In this document: positions 63,567 through 64,000 of the stretch, in pieces
How positions within the stretch are numbered: position 1 is the stretch's first letter
How the letters are laid out: each line of letters begins with the position of its first letter
Notes under the pieces: model-generated
The model's input: the letters and a program-made list of their open reading frames with translations, nothing else
Database searches by the model: none
What the model was told of the DNA's origin: nothing
Assembly: GCF_002236105.1 (NCBI RefSeq)
Contig: NZ_NIWU01000009.1
Span: 1 to 64,000, forward strand
DNA length: 64,000 nucleotides
From: Pseudomonas umsongensis
Lineage (GTDB): Bacteria; Pseudomonadota; Gammaproteobacteria; Pseudomonadales; Pseudomonadaceae
Reading direction: 5' to 3'
Program-made: the position numbers and the translations under genes

Positions 63567-63896
63567 ATGACGACTGACCATCCGAACCATGTCCAGATCT
63601 GCGCCCAGGTCAGGGCCAATCCCAACTTCCAACGCCTTACGCGCCAGCGTTCGCTGCTGGCCTGGTCCCTGAGCGCCGTGGTCCTGGCCGTTTATTACAG
63701 CTTCATCATGGTCGTGGCCTTTGCACCCGCCTGGCTGCACTTGCCAATGTACGACGGCAGCCACCTGAGCCTCGGGATGCCGATTGGCGTGGCGATTATC
63801 CTGCTGTCCTGGTTGTTGACCGCCTGGTATGTGCACACCGCCAACACCCGCTTCGACGCGCTCAGCGCGCAGATCCTGCAGGAGACCCGCGCATGA
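63567..63896 (+). CDS. DUF485 membrane protein (YjcH-like)
   Basis: A 109-residue inner-membrane protein with two transmembrane helices (about residues 32-54 and 66-90). RANPNFQRLTRQRSLLAWSLSAVVLAVYYSFI is the typical start of the family, which is encoded with the acetate symporter ActP. CGGAG lies nine bases before the ATG at 63567. The stop overlaps the next start by four bases (ATGA). Confidence 0.9.
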   Translation: MTTDHPNHVQICAQVRANPNFQRLTRQRSLLAWSLSAVVLAVYYSFIMVVAFAPAWLHLPMYDGSHLSLGMPIGVAIILLSWLLTAWYVHTANTRFDALSAQILQETRA

Positions 63897-64000
63897 AACC
63901 CCTACTCGCCCTGCTCGCCTTCAGCCCCTTGCTGGCCACCGCCGCCCCCATCACTGCCGAGAAACAACCGCTCAATGTGCATGCCATCGGCATGTTCTTC
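63893..64000 (+). CDS. actP: Cation/acetate symporter ActP, N-terminal fragment (runs off the window)
   Basis: Only the first 36 codons are seen. A signal-peptide-like start (MKPLLALLAFSPLLATA) is followed by EKQPLNVHAIGMFF, the opening of the ActP sodium/solute symporter family. The tight overlap with the DUF485 gene supports the call. Confidence 0.85.
   Translation, partial: MKPLLALLAFSPLLATAAPITAEKQPLNVHAIGMFF

Overview
The window is a piece of a Pseudomonas chromosome, most likely from the P. fluorescens group. I infer this from GC-rich coding sequence, the gene order (tamB-tamA-GNAT-xthA; aroC-hydrolase-prmB-isochorismatase-smr-folE; acetylpolyamine amidohydrolase next to a polyamine-binding protein), the OprD-type porin, and two families of short palindromic repeats (REP-like) scattered between genes. 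I see no rRNA, tRNA, CRISPR array, prophage or intact insertion sequence. The last gene runs off the right end.

Layout. 1-404 holds a dispersed open fragment and a mosaic repeat. 0.4-9.6 kb carries envelope and housekeeping genes: tamB, tamA, a GNAT, xthA, a PstS-OmpA fusion and an ankyrin protein. 9.7-21 kb has an acyl-CoA synthetase, the aroC-MFS-(degenerate) acireductone dioxygenase operon, prmB, an isochorismatase-like protein, an Smr protein, folE and a glutaredoxin-like protein. 21-28.8 kb has an aminotransferase/MarR pair, a purine permease with an operator-like pair of palindromes, a LysE exporter, an AraC regulator and the acetylpolyamine pair. 29-33.6 kb is one very large toxin-like gene. 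33.6-37 kb has a MocR regulator divergent from a paiB-like/GNAT/GNAT operon. 37-41 kb is a glucarate module (FadR-type regulator, MFS transporter, gudD) with what looks like a broken kdgD start. 41-42.7 kb is a CGNR regulator divergent from an alpha/beta hydrolase, with duplicated operator-like elements between them. 42.7-48.6 kb is a catabolic cluster of opine-dehydrogenase-like and 3-hydroxyacyl-CoA-dehydrogenase-like enzymes, an AraC regulator, an MFS transporter and an OprD porin.

The most interesting region is 49-62.2 kb. It contains a serine esterase and outer-membrane channel, an AraC regulator, an aldehyde dehydrogenase with a DUF4242 protein, an AcoR-like sigma-54 activator, a second paralogous outer-membrane channel, a PQQ/haem c alcohol dehydrogenase, and pqqA-pqqC-pqqD-pqqE without pqqB. 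Two consensus sigma-54 promoters, one before the aldehyde dehydrogenase and one before the channel/alcohol dehydrogenase operon, each have a related 19-bp inverted repeat lying 94-95 nt upstream. This suggests one activator switches on alcohol uptake, periplasmic oxidation, cofactor precursor synthesis and aldehyde oxidation together. The right end is a LysR gene divergent from a DUF485-actP (acetate symporter) operon.
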